A stretch of DNA of 36,335 bases, taken from Fischerella sp. Its GTDB lineage: Bacteria > Cyanobacteriota > Cyanobacteriia > Cyanobacteriales > Nostocaceae. Numbering within the stretch: the first letter of the stretch is position 1; every line of letters starts with the position of its first letter. Below are positions 24,753 through 32,723 of the stretch, one piece after another. Position numbers and translations under genes: made by a program. The notes below the pieces were generated by a model, which did no database searches, was not told the origin of the DNA, and saw only the letters and a program-made list of their open reading frames with translations. The stretch lies in the NCBI GenBank assembly GCA_026419705.1, contig JANZYY010000002.1, positions 1 through 36,335 of the forward strand, written 5' to 3'.

Positions 24753-25190
24753 GAGATTTATCTGATGATTGTGCAACAAGTCAAACTAAGCGATACGCTA
24801 GCGATCGCTCACAAAGCCACAGACCAAACAGAATAGCGTTTTTAAACGCACGCCTGTAACACAGTCTTGGTGCAAAAATTTTGCGTGCGAACTAAAGTAT
24901 GTGAATTATTTTTGAGAATGGGTAACGCAGTTGGCGATCGCATAATATACTTAATTTTACAAATCAAGCACAAGGCGATCGCACTTTACAATCGCAGTTC
25001 TGAATTCAGCCGATCCGTAATTAACTCTCAAGGACTTGTAAGTATTTGTGGGACAAACGTAGATGCACGAGCGTAACACTCACAATTACCCTCCAGATTT
25101 AGCTGCTACTGCTCATGCAATCTCCTACCACTTCAGATTTCGGTTGTTATTTCTATGAGTGCTTAATGAAAGAAATACAACTGATGCTGG

Positions 25191-25213
25191 CGCTCCTCAA
25201 AGGGGCGTTTTTT
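25191..25213 (+). terminator. Intrinsic terminator
   Basis: CGCTCCT-CAA-AGGGGCG (7-bp stem with one T-G pair) is followed by TTTTTT. No plus-strand gene ends close to it (DUF4126 ends 440 bases upstream), so it may end a long 3' UTR or a small RNA within 24753-25190. Confidence 0.75.
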
Positions 25214-25223
25214 CTTTATTAAC

Positions 25224-25262
25224 AGTCATTAGTCATTCTTACAAGACAAATGACCAATGACT
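25224..25262. repeat. Inverted GTCATT repeat
   Basis: AGTCATTAGTCATT (25224-25237) and AATGACCAATGACT (25249-25262) pair 13 of 14. It lies directly past the stop codon of the minus-strand hemH, probably acting as its terminator. Same repeat family as 15536-15578. Confidence 0.55.
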
Positions 25263-25274
25263 AATAACTCTTGA

Positions 25275-26438
25275 CTATAAAATTCCGACCATGTGCAACA
25301 AACCATGTCCGGTGATCAATTCAATTACCAGAGCAATAAAACCAAGCATAGCAATACGACCATTCCATACTTCTGCACTCGTTGTAATACCCCATTCCCA
25401 ACCTTCTGGCGGATAGATTTTGACTTTTTTCTTCATCTGGTAGACTTGCGAGAGCTTAACACTAGGAGCTTTGAGTGCATCAACTACCAAGTCTGCTAGC
25501 GCTCTAATAAATACTGGATGGATGTTGAGAGCAGGTACGCGACGGAAATTATGAATTCCAGCTTCTTGTGCGATCTCGCGATATTCGAGGTCAATTTCTT
25601 CGAGTGTTTCAATGTGTTCAGAAACAAAACTAATCGGTACGACCACCAAATCTTTTACACCCTTGGCTGCAAGTTCTGGGATAGCATCTTCGGTATAAGG
25701 TTGCAGCCATTCTACCGGACCAACACGACTTTGGTAAGCTAATGTATAGGCATTGGGTCGATTGAGTGTCTGCATGATTAAGTAGGTGCATTCCTCAATC
25801 TCTTGTTGGTAAGGATCGCCCGCTTCTTCTACATAGCTTTTAGGAACGCCATGAGCGCTGAAGAAGATGTGAGCATCATCTGCATTGGGTAATTGGTCAA
25901 GTTCCTGGGCTATCAGTTCCGCCATTGCTTGAAGATAGCCTGGTTGTTTGTACCAAGAAGGGATCACCGTGTATTCAATACGTTGGAGTCTTGAGTCTTG
26001 TTGCCAGAGTTTTTCTAACAGTCTAAAGCTGGAGCCACTGGTACTAATAGAAAATTGAGGATACAGGGGTAATATTACCAGTTTTTCGATACCATCTTGG
26101 ATGATACGAGCGATCGCTTCTTCCGTGTAAGGATGCCAATAGCGCATTCCTATGTAGATTTTTGCATCTTGCCCTAATGCTTGCAGCTGTTCTTTCAGGG
26201 CTTCTCCTTGAGCTTCGGTGATGCGCCGCAGCGGGGAACCACCTCCAATTTTGCGATAGTTTTCTTGAGATTTTTTTGTGCGGCGTGAAGCAATAAACCA
26301 GGCTAGGGGTTTTTGCAACCAGGGAAAGGGTAGGCGAATAATTTCTGGATCGGAAAACAAGTTAAATAGAAACGGTCCAACATCTTCTAATTTCTCTGGA
26401 CCACCGAGATTGAGTAGTAATACGCCTACGCGACCCAT
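25275..26438 (-). CDS. hemH: Ferrochelatase with C-terminal chlorophyll-binding helix
   Basis: 387 residues. Inserts Fe2+ into protoporphyrin IX, the last step of haem synthesis, at the thylakoid or cytoplasmic membrane. The N-terminal ~320 residues are a complete Hem[58 protein letters not shown], then [18 protein letters not shown] with the catalytic His, and [15 protein letters not shown] proline-rich linker ([11 protein letters not shown]) leads to [27 protein letters not shown], a single CAB/HLIP-type helix with the ExxNxRxAM motif. This fusion is characteristic of cyanobacteria and plastids and links haem synthesis to chlorophyll-protein assembly. A long palindrome lies 42 bases upstream. 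Confidence 0.97.
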   Translation of the reverse strand: MGRVGVLLLNLGGPEKLEDVGPFLFNLFSDPEIIRLPFPWLQKPLAWFIASRRTKKSQENYRKIGGGSPLRRITEAQGEALKEQLQALGQDAKIYIGMRYWHPYTEEAIARIIQDGIEKLVILPLYPQFSISTSGSSFRLLEKLWQQDSRLQRIEYTVIPSWYKQPGYLQAMAELIAQELDQLPNADDAHIFFSAHGVPKSYVEEAGDPYQQEIEECTYLIMQTLNRPNAYTLAYQSRVGPVEWLQPYTEDAIPELAAKGVKDLVVVPISFVSEHIETLEEIDLEYREIAQEAGIHNFRRVPALNIHPVFIRALADLVVDALKAPSVKLSQVYQMKKKVKIYPPEGWEWGITTSAEVWNGRIAMLGFIALVIELITGHGLLHMVGIL

Positions 26439-26479
26439 AGCAGTGAAAGTCCCCCAATCTTTTCAGCTTTTTTACTAAT

Positions 26480-26515
26480 GTTAACAATATATCTTTATTA
26501 AAGATATAAGTTAAC
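26480..26515. promoter_or_regulatory. 36-bp palindrome between divergent hemH and methyltransferase
   Basis: Two perfect 10-bp arms, TATATCTTTA (26488-26497) and TAAAGATATA (26499-26508), sit around a central T. They are bounded outside by GTTAAC (26480-26485) and GTTAAC (26510-26515), each itself palindromic. The whole is an almost symmetric 36-bp site placed between two divergent start codons, a typical position and design for a shared operator bound by a dimeric regulator. Confidence 0.6.
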
Positions 26516-26540
26516 AACAAGGAATAAAGGAATAAAGGCA

Positions 26541-27164
26541 GTGGCTACAATTTTACGAGATTGGAGTTATCGTTACCAGTGGCTTTATAATGCTATATCC
26601 CGTTTGGCGGCTATCAGCGTAGGTGGCGAAGAACGTTTTCGACAACTAGCTTTACAAGGCTTAACAATTAACTCAGATACGAAAGTTCTGGATTTGTGTT
26701 GTGGAAGCGGACAAGCAACGCAATTGTTAGTAAAGTTATCACAAAATGTAACAGGATTGGATGCCTCACCCTTATCTGTGCAACGTGCAAAGCAAAATGT
26801 CCCACAAGCAGAATACGTGCAAGCTTTTGCTGAGGAGATGCCGTTTGCAGATAATGAATTTGATTTGGTGCATACGAGTGTCGCGTTACACGAAATGCAA
26901 CCCGAGCAATTACGAAAAATTATTAAGGAAGTATATCGTGTGCTAAAACCTGATGGAGTATTTGCTCTAGTAGATTTTCATCATCCAACTAATCCTCTGT
27001 TTGTACCATCTGTGTGGCTGTTTTTATGGCTGTTTGAGACAGAGACTGCTTGGCAGTTGTTAAACACTGATTTGCCTGCGTTGTTAGTTGAGACAGGATT
27101 TAGCATTGATAAGCAAAGTTTGTATGCAGGTGGAAGTTTGCAGGTGATACAAGCGAGGAAGTGA
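26541..27164 (+). CDS. Class I SAM-dependent methyltransferase
   Basis: 207 residues from a GTG at 26541, with AAAGGAATAAAGG upstream. The SAM-binding fold is complete: VLDLCCGSGQATQLL (motif I, residues about 50-64), TGLDASPLSVQRAK (acidic residue at the end of strand 2), AEEMPFADNEFDLVHTSVALHEM (motif II) and EVYRVLKPDGVFALVDF (motif III). The N-terminal ~40 residues (RDWSYRYQWLYNAISRLAAISVGGEERFRQL) resemble UbiE/menaquinone-type methyltransferases. The substrate is unknown. It is divergent from hemH with a shared palindromic operator candidate, so co-regulation is possible. Confidence 0.88.
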   Translation: MATILRDWSYRYQWLYNAISRLAAISVGGEERFRQLALQGLTINSDTKVLDLCCGSGQATQLLVKLSQNVTGLDASPLSVQRAKQNVPQAEYVQAFAEEMPFADNEFDLVHTSVALHEMQPEQLRKIIKEVYRVLKPDGVFALVDFHHPTNPLFVPSVWLFLWLFETETAWQLLNTDLPALLVETGFSIDKQSLYAGGSLQVIQARK

Positions 27165-27194
27165 ACCGCAGAGTCAGCAAAGTTTCCCAAGGTT

Positions 27195-28334
27195 TTATGC
27201 AGCTTGTAATACCTGCGTTTGAATCCAGATGAGTAATTCCCGATTAACTCGTTCGGGATGCTCATCATGGGCGCAGTGTCCAGCATCTTCCACTTCTATC
27301 AATTGCATTGTTGGGTTGTAATTTAAGAAACGACTGTACAAATTTGGGGGAATCATGCGATCGCACTTACCCCATAACAACAACGAGGGAATCTGCAGAT
27401 TACTCAAAATAGACTTAATACATGGAAAAAATTGCGGATTGAGCATAGCTTGGATAATCGCACAAAATGCTCTAGCAGAATGGCGATCGCGAGCAGGTGT
27501 TGTGAGAATTTCCATCAACTCTTCGGTGATTGCTTCTTTACGAGCATAGGCCATTCCTACCCAATATCTGAGGACACAGGGATGACGCAAACAATAAAAC
27601 AGCGATCGCAACAACACAGGTGAGGCGCAAATATTCTGAAAACAACGCAGTAACGGACGTATCACTGCTGGGATTGATTCTTCAGCACTTGATGTATCCG
27701 GTAGACTAATCATAACAACGCCTCGCACCATTTCTGGATGAGCTGCTGCTACAGCTAAACAAGTTACAGAACCAATAGAATTACCTACTAGCACGACGGG
27801 TTCTTTCACAAATGTCCGCCAAAACTCGTAGACTTGCTCTACCCAAAGTTCGACAGAATAAGAAACATGAGGCTTGGCAGATGCTCCAAAACCCAATAAA
27901 TCCAATGCGTAAACATTGTAGTACTTTGCTAGTTCTGGTATATTCTGTCGCCAGTGACCAATGGATGCGCCAAAACCATGCAGTAAAATCACTGATAACT
28001 TACTTTTTGTGTTAGGCACGCAAGTGTAACGAATCTTCCAACCCTGCCACATCCAATCTTGATGGTTACAATAATGCTGGGTAGTTGGGAGATGGTAGTA
28101 CAAAATAGATTTACTCACAGATTGTAACGCCTCATTTTCTCTGTTTAGCGTCGCCATAAAAGGCAGACCAACTATCAAACAGGCGGTAGAAACCCAGACA
28201 TAGAAACTAATGACATCTGATTGATTAATAGCAAAAGTAATCAGAAATATTGAGAATGGTAACGCGGACAATAATACTATTAGATAACTGGGTATCTCAA
28301 TTTGAGGATAATAGAAATCACTACAAGTATTCAT
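27195..28334 (-). CDS. Alpha/beta hydrolase with N-terminal membrane helices
   Basis: 379 residues. Two hydrophobic helices (about 17-37 and 41-60) anchor the protein; the hydrolase domain begins near residue 100. Visible are the oxyanion loop LLHGFGASIGHW, the nucleophile elbow VGNSIGSV (Ser186), the acid region LLLWGKCDRMIPP and the catalytic His in EVEDAGHCAHDEHPE. The catalytic triad is therefore complete. The exact substrate is unknown; many cyanobacterial relatives are annotated only as alpha/beta-fold hydrolases. Its ATG overlaps the stop of the preceding 69-residue gene (TAATG at 28334), so the two are translationally coupled. It converges with the methyltransferase gene. Confidence 0.9.
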   Translation of the reverse strand: MNTCSDFYYPQIEIPSYLIVLLSALPFSIFLITFAINQSDVISFYVWVSTACLIVGLPFMATLNRENEALQSVSKSILYYHLPTTQHYCNHQDWMWQGWKIRYTCVPNTKSKLSVILLHGFGASIGHWRQNIPELAKYYNVYALDLLGFGASAKPHVSYSVELWVEQVYEFWRTFVKEPVVLVGNSIGSVTCLAVAAAHPEMVRGVVMISLPDTSSAEESIPAVIRPLLRCFQNICASPVLLRSLFYCLRHPCVLRYWVGMAYARKEAITEELMEILTTPARDRHSARAFCAIIQAMLNPQFFPCIKSILSNLQIPSLLLWGKCDRMIPPNLYSRFLNYNPTMQLIEVEDAGHCAHDEHPERVNRELLIWIQTQVLQAA

Positions 28335-28543
28335 TAATTCCTTACACCTTGAATTTCTGTTTCATGTAGTATAATCATTGTTTCAGCACCTAGTCTACCT
28401 ATTTCTGGTGCTTCTGCCATTTCCATTTCAATCGCATCAGTCCATGTACCAGAATCTGGCTGTAAACTTAAAATTTTGCCCATACCACCAAGAAAGGAAA
28501 CTGCTTGATTGGCACTATATCTTGGTACTGTTCTAGTAGGCAT
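28334..28543 (-). CDS. Small hypothetical protein coupled to the hydrolase
   Basis: 69 residues with an excellent ribosome site (AGGAGG, seven bases before the ATG at 28543). The N-terminus is basic (MPTRTVPRYSANQAVSFLGGMGKILSLQ), followed by an acidic segment EMEMAEAPEIGRLGAETMIIL. No cysteines, no membrane helix. It shares one base with the start of the hydrolase gene (TAATG), so it is the first gene of a two-gene operon. Not a domain I recognise; a small partner or regulator of the hydrolase is a reasonable inference. Confidence 0.7.
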   Translation of the reverse strand: MPTRTVPRYSANQAVSFLGGMGKILSLQPDSGTWTDAIEMEMAEAPEIGRLGAETMIILHETEIQGVRN

Positions 28544-28992
28544 TTTTATCCTCCTGGTAATCTGTGACGTTGACTGCTGGCTGCTAAGAGGTAGTTACTA
28601 TTTGTCAACAATAAACTAGTCAAAACCAGTAACTAAAGACTTTTAACTAATAACCAAAAATAAACAACTTTCTTTGTTCTCTTTTTTGGTTAACAACGAG
28701 TTTTTAATAAACCTCGCGTTCGTATTTCGATAATATTTCCCTTCAATACTGAAAATCCCTATCAATAGAGTTAAAATATGTATAATCTAAAGGATGATTT
28801 TTTGTATAATTTTGTCGTTAAAAACGGTCGAAAAGCTTTTTTTGGCTATCCTTAGAACTACTCGCCTCTTAGTTGTACTTGCATTCTCCAAGCCTAAAGG
28901 TTGAATAACCAAATTACGTGTAACTCAACTGTAAAGACATCGCTCAGTGGAGGATGCGATCGCAAGCCTGGAAAGAAAAAAATAAGAAAGAC

Positions 28993-29026
28993 AAATCCCC
29001 GACTTTTCACCAGAAGTCAGGGATTT
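28993..29026. repeat. Dispersed AAATCCCTGACTT inverted repeat
   Basis: AAATCCCCGACTT (28993-29005) and AAGTCAGGGATTT (29014-29026) form a 13-bp stem with one mismatch. Hairpins with these words are common in Nostocales spacers. Confidence 0.6.
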
Positions 29027-29118
29027 TACAGAATGCAAGATATGCCTAATTAGCCCTACGTAAGCAGGCTTTATTACCCACAGGCTAAAGCCTGTAGGGG
29101 AACGCAACCCGACATAGA

Positions 29119-29167
29119 TAGGACTTACGCAAAAACTCTCTTTTCCGTGACTCCTGCGTAAGTCCTA
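29119..29167. mobile_element. 49-bp MITE-like element with 13-bp terminal inverted repeats
   Basis: TAGGACTTACGCA (29119-29131) and TGCGTAAGTCCTA (29155-29167) are perfect 13-bp inverted ends around a 23-base interior with no coding capacity. Both sides are flanked by the same 5 bases ATAGA (29114-29118 and 29168-29172), as a target-site duplication would leave. The TAGGACTTACGCA end is familiar from cyanobacterial spacer repeats. Confidence 0.65.
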
Positions 29168-29376
29168 ATAGAATTGGTATCAAGCGAGTGAACCCAAATG
29201 CGGCAGAAATCGCTATTGGGGTAACAAGTCATTAGATGAGTGTGCCATCACAGCCAACTTCTCTGAATAATTCTCTTTATCAGCTTGAACCTGGGGCGCA
29301 CAGCAAAAAAATGAAAATCTCTCTTCTAATGCCCAATACCCCATGCCCTATGCCCAACCTTCAAGACAGATATGAG

Positions 29377-29916
29377 TTAAAATATGTGATTTTCCAGTAG
29401 AGACACGATCGCTTCTGGATGTACCTTTTTAAATTCCTTTTGACCCAATTGTAAAATACAGTTAGGTGCGCTATCGCAACATTTTAAACAGCCAGTAGTC
29501 TCAATCACAACTCGGTCTTGTAAACCGCGATCGCACAATGTCCTTTGTAATTCTGATAATAATGCCTGACCACCCCGTTTGCGGCAGCTGGACCTTTGAC
29601 ATACCAAAATTCTCGCTTTTGGTTGCAGGGGCATTTTTTGCATCGGACAAATACCAAGTGGTTTCACTCCATAAACTTTGAATTTGATTTTGCCGGTGCG
29701 GGAGTTTAACTTGCTCAGACCAAATACACGGATGAGTTCACCAGATTGTAAGTTTAAGCTGAGAGAGCAACGCAATTGTTTAGGAAGTTTTAGCCGCACT
29801 TCCCCCGATGCGATCGCCAAGCGCAAGTATTTGAACTCCCCTGGTGGATCGCCTACAAAACCAAGAAACTGTCCCTCCAGGTGAAATTCCGATAAGGTCA
29901 GGTACTTGTCACTCAT
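29377..29916 (-). CDS. Thioredoxin-like (2Fe-2S) ferredoxin domain protein
   Basis: 179 residues. The C-terminal ~80 residues form a thioredoxin-fold [2Fe-2S] ferredoxin: ILVCQRSSCRKRGGQALLSEL, then VIETTGCLKCCDSAPNC. The Cys residues in CQRSSC and GCLKC are the expected cluster ligands (CX4C plus CX2-3C). The N-terminal ~95 residues are a beta-rich region of unknown role (LTLSEFHLEGQFLGFVGDPPGEFKYLRLAIASGEVRLKLP). It is downstream of nifT on the same strand, separated by a repeat-rich 105-base spacer. It could be an electron carrier for the cluster, but the link to nitrogen fixation is by position only. Confidence 0.88.
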   Translation of the reverse strand: MSDKYLTLSEFHLEGQFLGFVGDPPGEFKYLRLAIASGEVRLKLPKQLRCSLSLNLQSGELIRVFGLSKLNSRTGKIKFKVYGVKPLGICPMQKMPLQPKARILVCQRSSCRKRGGQALLSELQRTLCDRGLQDRVVIETTGCLKCCDSAPNCILQLGQKEFKKVHPEAIVSLLENHIF

Positions 29917-30021
29917 TTTTTATTTTAGATTTTAGATTTTAGATTTTATATTGTTAGTCGTTAGTTATTAGTTGTTTTCACAAAAAAACTACTATCTACT
30001 AACTACTAACTACTAACTAAT
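29917..30021. repeat. Heptamer repeats (TTTAGAT)n and TTAGT words
   Basis: Three TTTTAGA heptamers (29928-29948) are followed by GTTAGTCGTTAGTTATTAG and CTACTAACTACTAACTACTAAC words that fold back on each other. Short tandemly repeated heptamers are known in heterocystous cyanobacteria. They separate nifT from the ferredoxin gene. Confidence 0.65.
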
Positions 30022-30225
30022 TTATGCCAGACGCTTGGCTTCAAAAGTTTGAGGTAGTTCTAGTGGTTCTGGTAAGTTAGGAAAGGCTAATTCCCAGCCA
30101 TTTGCCAAGGTAAAAATCTTACCTTCTGCTGCTTCTGTTTGTTTGACTACTTCTTCTTCAAGGTCTTTTTTAGCAACATAAACAACCAAATTACCAGCGC
30201 TATTTTTACGCAGCATTACTTTCAT
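30022..30225 (-). CDS. nifT: Nitrogen fixation protein NifT
   Basis: 67 residues, full length for NifT/FixU. Starts MKVMLRKNSAGNLVVYVAKKDLEE and contains ANGWELAFPNLPEPLELP, the conserved aromatic/proline stretch. NifT is a small beta-rich protein found with nifZ and nifV in many diazotrophs; its biochemical role is not settled and it is often dispensable. Located 18 bases after nifZ on the same strand. It is the third gene of the nifV-nifZ-nifT run. Confidence 0.95.
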   Translation of the reverse strand: MKVMLRKNSAGNLVVYVAKKDLEEEVVKQTEAAEGKIFTLANGWELAFPNLPEPLELPQTFEAKRLA

Positions 30226-30243
30226 GATTATGATTCCTTATTC

Positions 30244-30516
30244 TCAATCTTTTGATTTTTCAACCAATTCCAGTTCTTTTTTGCGACAACCAACGATAAA
30301 TCCCGTATTTAGGAAATGTACTGCATAGATATAGGATCTTTGTAAAAAAGAGCCTATGCTAACGACATAACCAATATCTCCCTTTTTACCGAGAACTGCG
30401 CCAATTTCTTGACCTGGAAAAGTGCCATCATTCTTGATCTGTTTGCGGAGTCGAACTTTATCACCTATGTCAAAAGCAGGTGGTTCGTATAGCTCGATTT
30501 CATCATCTGATTGCAT
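30244..30516 (-). CDS. nifZ: Nitrogen fixation protein NifZ
   Basis: 90 residues, complete. The NifZ pattern is clear: FDIGDKVRLRKQIKNDGTFPG...VLGKKGDIGYVVSIGSFLQRSYIYAVHFLNTGFIVGCRKKELEL. NifZ acts in maturation of the MoFe protein, in particular the second P-cluster. The start codon lies 14 bases inside the end of nifV, so its translation is coupled to nifV. The acidic N-terminus (MQSDDEIELYEPP) precedes the domain, as in other cyanobacterial NifZ. Confidence 0.95.
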   Translation of the reverse strand: MQSDDEIELYEPPAFDIGDKVRLRKQIKNDGTFPGQEIGAVLGKKGDIGYVVSIGSFLQRSYIYAVHFLNTGFIVGCRKKELELVEKSKD

Positions 30517-31636
30517 GAGAAACCTTTTGTTTGTAAACTAAATTCAAAAGTTCTTGAGTAGTGAGGCTGCGTTTTTTCTGGATTGATTGTTGCCGTACTG
30601 CGTCTAATACAGATTGGGTTTCTTCTGTGTTTAGGATGATGCCATGTTGTTGCAGCAAATTAGATAGTAAATGCCTACCAGAATGCTTACCTAAAACCAA
30701 CCGCCGCTCCCAACCAACTTCTTCGGGTGCAAATGGTTCGTAGGTGATAGGGTTTTGCAACACGCCGTGAGCATGAATTCCAGATTCGTGAGCGAAGGTA
30801 TTTTCACCAACAATTGCTTTCCAAGGTGGTACACTGCAACCAGATGCGGTTGCTACCAGTCGGGACAATTCTAACAAACGTCGAGTATCGATGCCAACAT
30901 CAATACCGTGAATGTGTTTGAGAGCTACGATCACTTCTTCTAAAGCCGCATTTCCTGCTCTTTCACCCAACCCATTGACTGTGGTATTTACTGATGATGC
31001 TCCCGCTTTTATACCAGCAAGGGCATTGGCAGTTGCCAGACCAAAATCATTGTGGGTGTGGATCTCCACAGGAATTGTCAGAGCCGAAACCAGTCGATTG
31101 ACTTTTGTGTAAGTAGTAAAAGGGTCAAGAACGCCGACAGTATCGCAGAAACGAAACCGCGATGCACCCCACTCTTGGGCGTAGTGGGCTACATCAAAGA
31201 GGAAGTTTTCATCTGCACGAGAAGAATCTTCTCCTCCGACTGCTACCCAAAGACCTTGATCGAGGGCAAAGCTGATACTATCTTTGAGTTGTTGTAAAGT
31301 TATCCGTAGCTGACCGTGAAATTTTGCAGCAATTTGAATTCCAGAGACGGGAATGGAAATGTGCATTCTCTTCAAACCACAGGCCATGGAAGCGCGAATA
31401 TCTGAGATGACAGCGCGATTCCAGCCTAGCAAGTTAGCAGACAAACCCAAATCAGAAATTGCGGCGATCGCTCTTGTTTCTTCCTCACCCATTGCTGGAA
31501 TACCGACTTCTATCTCGTGAACGCCGATAGCATCCAGAAATTTGGCGATCGCTACTTTTTCTTCTTTGTTGAAAGCAACACCAGCCGCTTGTTCGCCATC
31601 ACGCAGAGTTGTGTCATTAATAAGAACTTGATTCAT
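30503..31636 (-). CDS. nifV: Homocitrate synthase NifV
   Basis: 377 residues. Condenses acetyl-CoA and 2-oxoglutarate to R-homocitrate, the organic ligand of FeMo-cofactor. Features: INDTTLRDGEQAAGVAF (residues 6-22, with Arg and Asp of the active site), the barrel with GGEDSSRADENF, VEIHTHNDFGLATANALAGIKAG (metal-binding His pair) and NTTVNGLGERAGNAALEEVI. Then VGENTFAHESGIHAHGVLQNPITYEPFAPEEVG follows in the C-terminal lid. All catalytic motifs are intact. The ATG is at 31636, with a 215-base spacer before it. Overlaps nifZ. The order nifV-nifZ-nifT matches the Anabaena 7120 alr1407-asr1408-asr1409 arrangement as I recall it. Confidence 0.97.
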   Translation of the reverse strand: MNQVLINDTTLRDGEQAAGVAFNKEEKVAIAKFLDAIGVHEIEVGIPAMGEEETRAIAAISDLGLSANLLGWNRAVISDIRASMACGLKRMHISIPVSGIQIAAKFHGQLRITLQQLKDSISFALDQGLWVAVGGEDSSRADENFLFDVAHYAQEWGASRFRFCDTVGVLDPFTTYTKVNRLVSALTIPVEIHTHNDFGLATANALAGIKAGASSVNTTVNGLGERAGNAALEEVIVALKHIHGIDVGIDTRRLLELSRLVATASGCSVPPWKAIVGENTFAHESGIHAHGVLQNPITYEPFAPEEVGWERRLVLGKHSGRHLLSNLLQQHGIILNTEETQSVLDAVRQQSIQKKRSLTTQELLNLVYKQKVSHAIR

Positions 31637-31851
31637 TGCAATAATACCTCTTAGGCAATATTTTCCATGCCATTTCTGGTTTGATGTCCCGAAAAATTAC
31701 TGGTAGTGAGCAATGACTTCATCAAGGATAAAAGATGAAGGATGAATGATGAACGTTGAAAATTTCATAATTCATAATTTTTCCTTCTTTCTAATTATCA
31801 CCTGATGATTCTTTGCATTCTGTATGACATCAAACCAGTAATTGGTATAAA
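31637..31851. other. Spacer upstream of nifV
   Basis: No gene seen. AT-rich, with GATGAAGGATGAATGATGAACG and TTTCATAATTCATAATTTTTCC repeat-like words. No GTA-N8-TAC NtcA-type site was recognised. Weak -10-like AT stretches only. Confidence 0.4.
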
Positions 31852-31971
31852 TTAATGATTATTTTCTCCAGGAGGATTAGGGATTTCCTCGAATAACATG
31901 TAGCTAATGTAAGTCTTAACAATTCCGGAAATAAGTAATAAGCTCAATCCAGCAATTAAAGTGGAAATCAT
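31852..31971 (-). CDS. 39-residue single-helix membrane miniprotein in the nif cluster
   Basis: A small frame: MISTLIAGLSLLLISGIVKT then YISYMLFEEIPNPPGENNH. It has a good ribosome site (GAGGT, seven bases before the ATG at 31971) on the minus strand, the same strand as nifP, nifV, nifZ and nifT. The N-terminal ~18 residues are one membrane helix with no charge; the rest is a short polar, proline-containing tail. It lies between the DUF2949 gene and nifV, in the nif direction. I do not recognise the family. Small single-helix subunits occur in photosynthetic and respiratory complexes, but no function is implied. Confidence 0.6.
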   Translation of the reverse strand: MISTLIAGLSLLLISGIVKTYISYMLFEEIPNPPGENNH

Positions 31972-32095
31972 TGTATTTACCTCAAAGTCATGCAATTTTC
32001 TATGTTTAGAATAGTCAGAGCAGTGTACTTCAAAATAAAATTGAAAACTATTTCAGTCAGCTATTATATTAGCCAGGTATGATTTGAACTTTGAC

Positions 32096-32311
32096 TTATT
32101 CGTCACAGTATAAGACTTGCTCTTCTAACCAGTCAAAAATTCGTTCAAGCTGCTCTATATCAACCAAACCGTATTGCCAAAGAAGCATGGGTAACGGATC
32201 GTTATCTAACTCTCTTTTTCGCAGAGCCACAGCGATATCCCCTCTTGAAAGTGCGAGTTCCTCCTGCAAAAAATCAATGAATTTTATATCACTGTGAGAG
32301 TTAAATTTCAT
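32096..32311 (-). CDS. DUF2949 domain-containing protein
   Basis: 71 residues, whole length is the DUF2949 domain: FIDFLQEELALSRGDIAVALRKRELDNDPLPMLLWQYGLVDIEQLERIFDWLEEQV. Small, helical, cytoplasmic, mainly cyanobacterial. The function is unknown. It is the second small gene between nifP and nifV, matching the position I recall for asr1406 in Anabaena. Start ATG at 32311, likely part of the same transcript as its neighbours. Confidence 0.85.
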   Translation of the reverse strand: MKFNSHSDIKFIDFLQEELALSRGDIAVALRKRELDNDPLPMLLWQYGLVDIEQLERIFDWLEEQVLYCDE

Positions 32312-32483
32312 AGAAAATTTGACAAAAATGGTAACTTCTTAAGTATGAATTATTGCTAACTTTCACAGACGCGAGCTAGCAAATATTTTTCATTTTTCTG
32401 TTTCTGACAATTTTTCTCATTCCCCAGAATGCTAGTCGCAAAAATAAACTTCTGAAATGAGAGAAATTGTTTTGAACAAACTA

Positions 32484-32723
32484 TTAAATCTGCCAGCATT
32501 TCTCTAGCCAATCAATTAATTCTTGGCGAGAAGCCATAAATTGCCTAACAGTACTGTGAACGAGAATTGCAGCAAGACCACTATTTATTTGTACACGCAA
32601 TGAACCATCGGGGAGACACGAACAAGGAATCATTAATTCTTGTAAGCGGTGATATACTTGCCAGCGATCGCTTAACGGAATTTGAACAATATAGCGATCG
32701 CCTAAATTGTTTGCACTGTTCAT
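32484..32723 (-). CDS. Asr1405/Asl0597-type small protein
   Basis: 79 residues with the pattern I recall for the Asr1405 group: [68 protein letters not shown]. Helical-beta mix, no signal peptide. Its ATG overlaps the nifP stop (ATGA, 32720-32723), which indicates coupled translation. Function unknown; consistently placed after nifP in heterocystous cyanobacteria. Confidence 0.82.
   Translation of the reverse strand: MNSANNLGDRYIVQIPLSDRWQVYHRLQELMIPCSCLPDGSLRVQINSGLAAILVHSTVRQFMASRQELIDWLEKCWQI

Larger units (their letters stand above)
24753..25274. other. Spacer with HIP1 cluster and terminator
   Basis: Three HIP1 octamers (near 24801, 24936, 24976) lie within about 180 bases. A 69-codon frame here (24867-25076) starts with TTG, has no ribosome site or family resemblance, and is not accepted. 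The region ends with a terminator (25191-25213) and an inverted GTCATT repeat (25224-25262). Confidence 0.5.
28544..29376. other. 830-bp gene-free region with inverted repeats
   Basis: No gene accepted; the 60-codon minus frame at 28925-29107 runs through palindromic repeats. It contains an imperfect 13-bp inverted repeat (28993-29026), a short CAGGCTAAAGCCTG hairpin (29083-29096), a 49-bp MITE-like element (29119-29167) and CCCAATACCCCATGCCC-type words near 29332-29356. Confidence 0.55.

Noticed and set aside
24867-25076. 69-residue plus-strand frame
   Set aside because: TTG start, contains two HIP1 sites, no ribosome site and no family resemblance.
28925-29107. 60-residue minus-strand frame
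   Set aside because: Runs through palindromic dispersed repeats.
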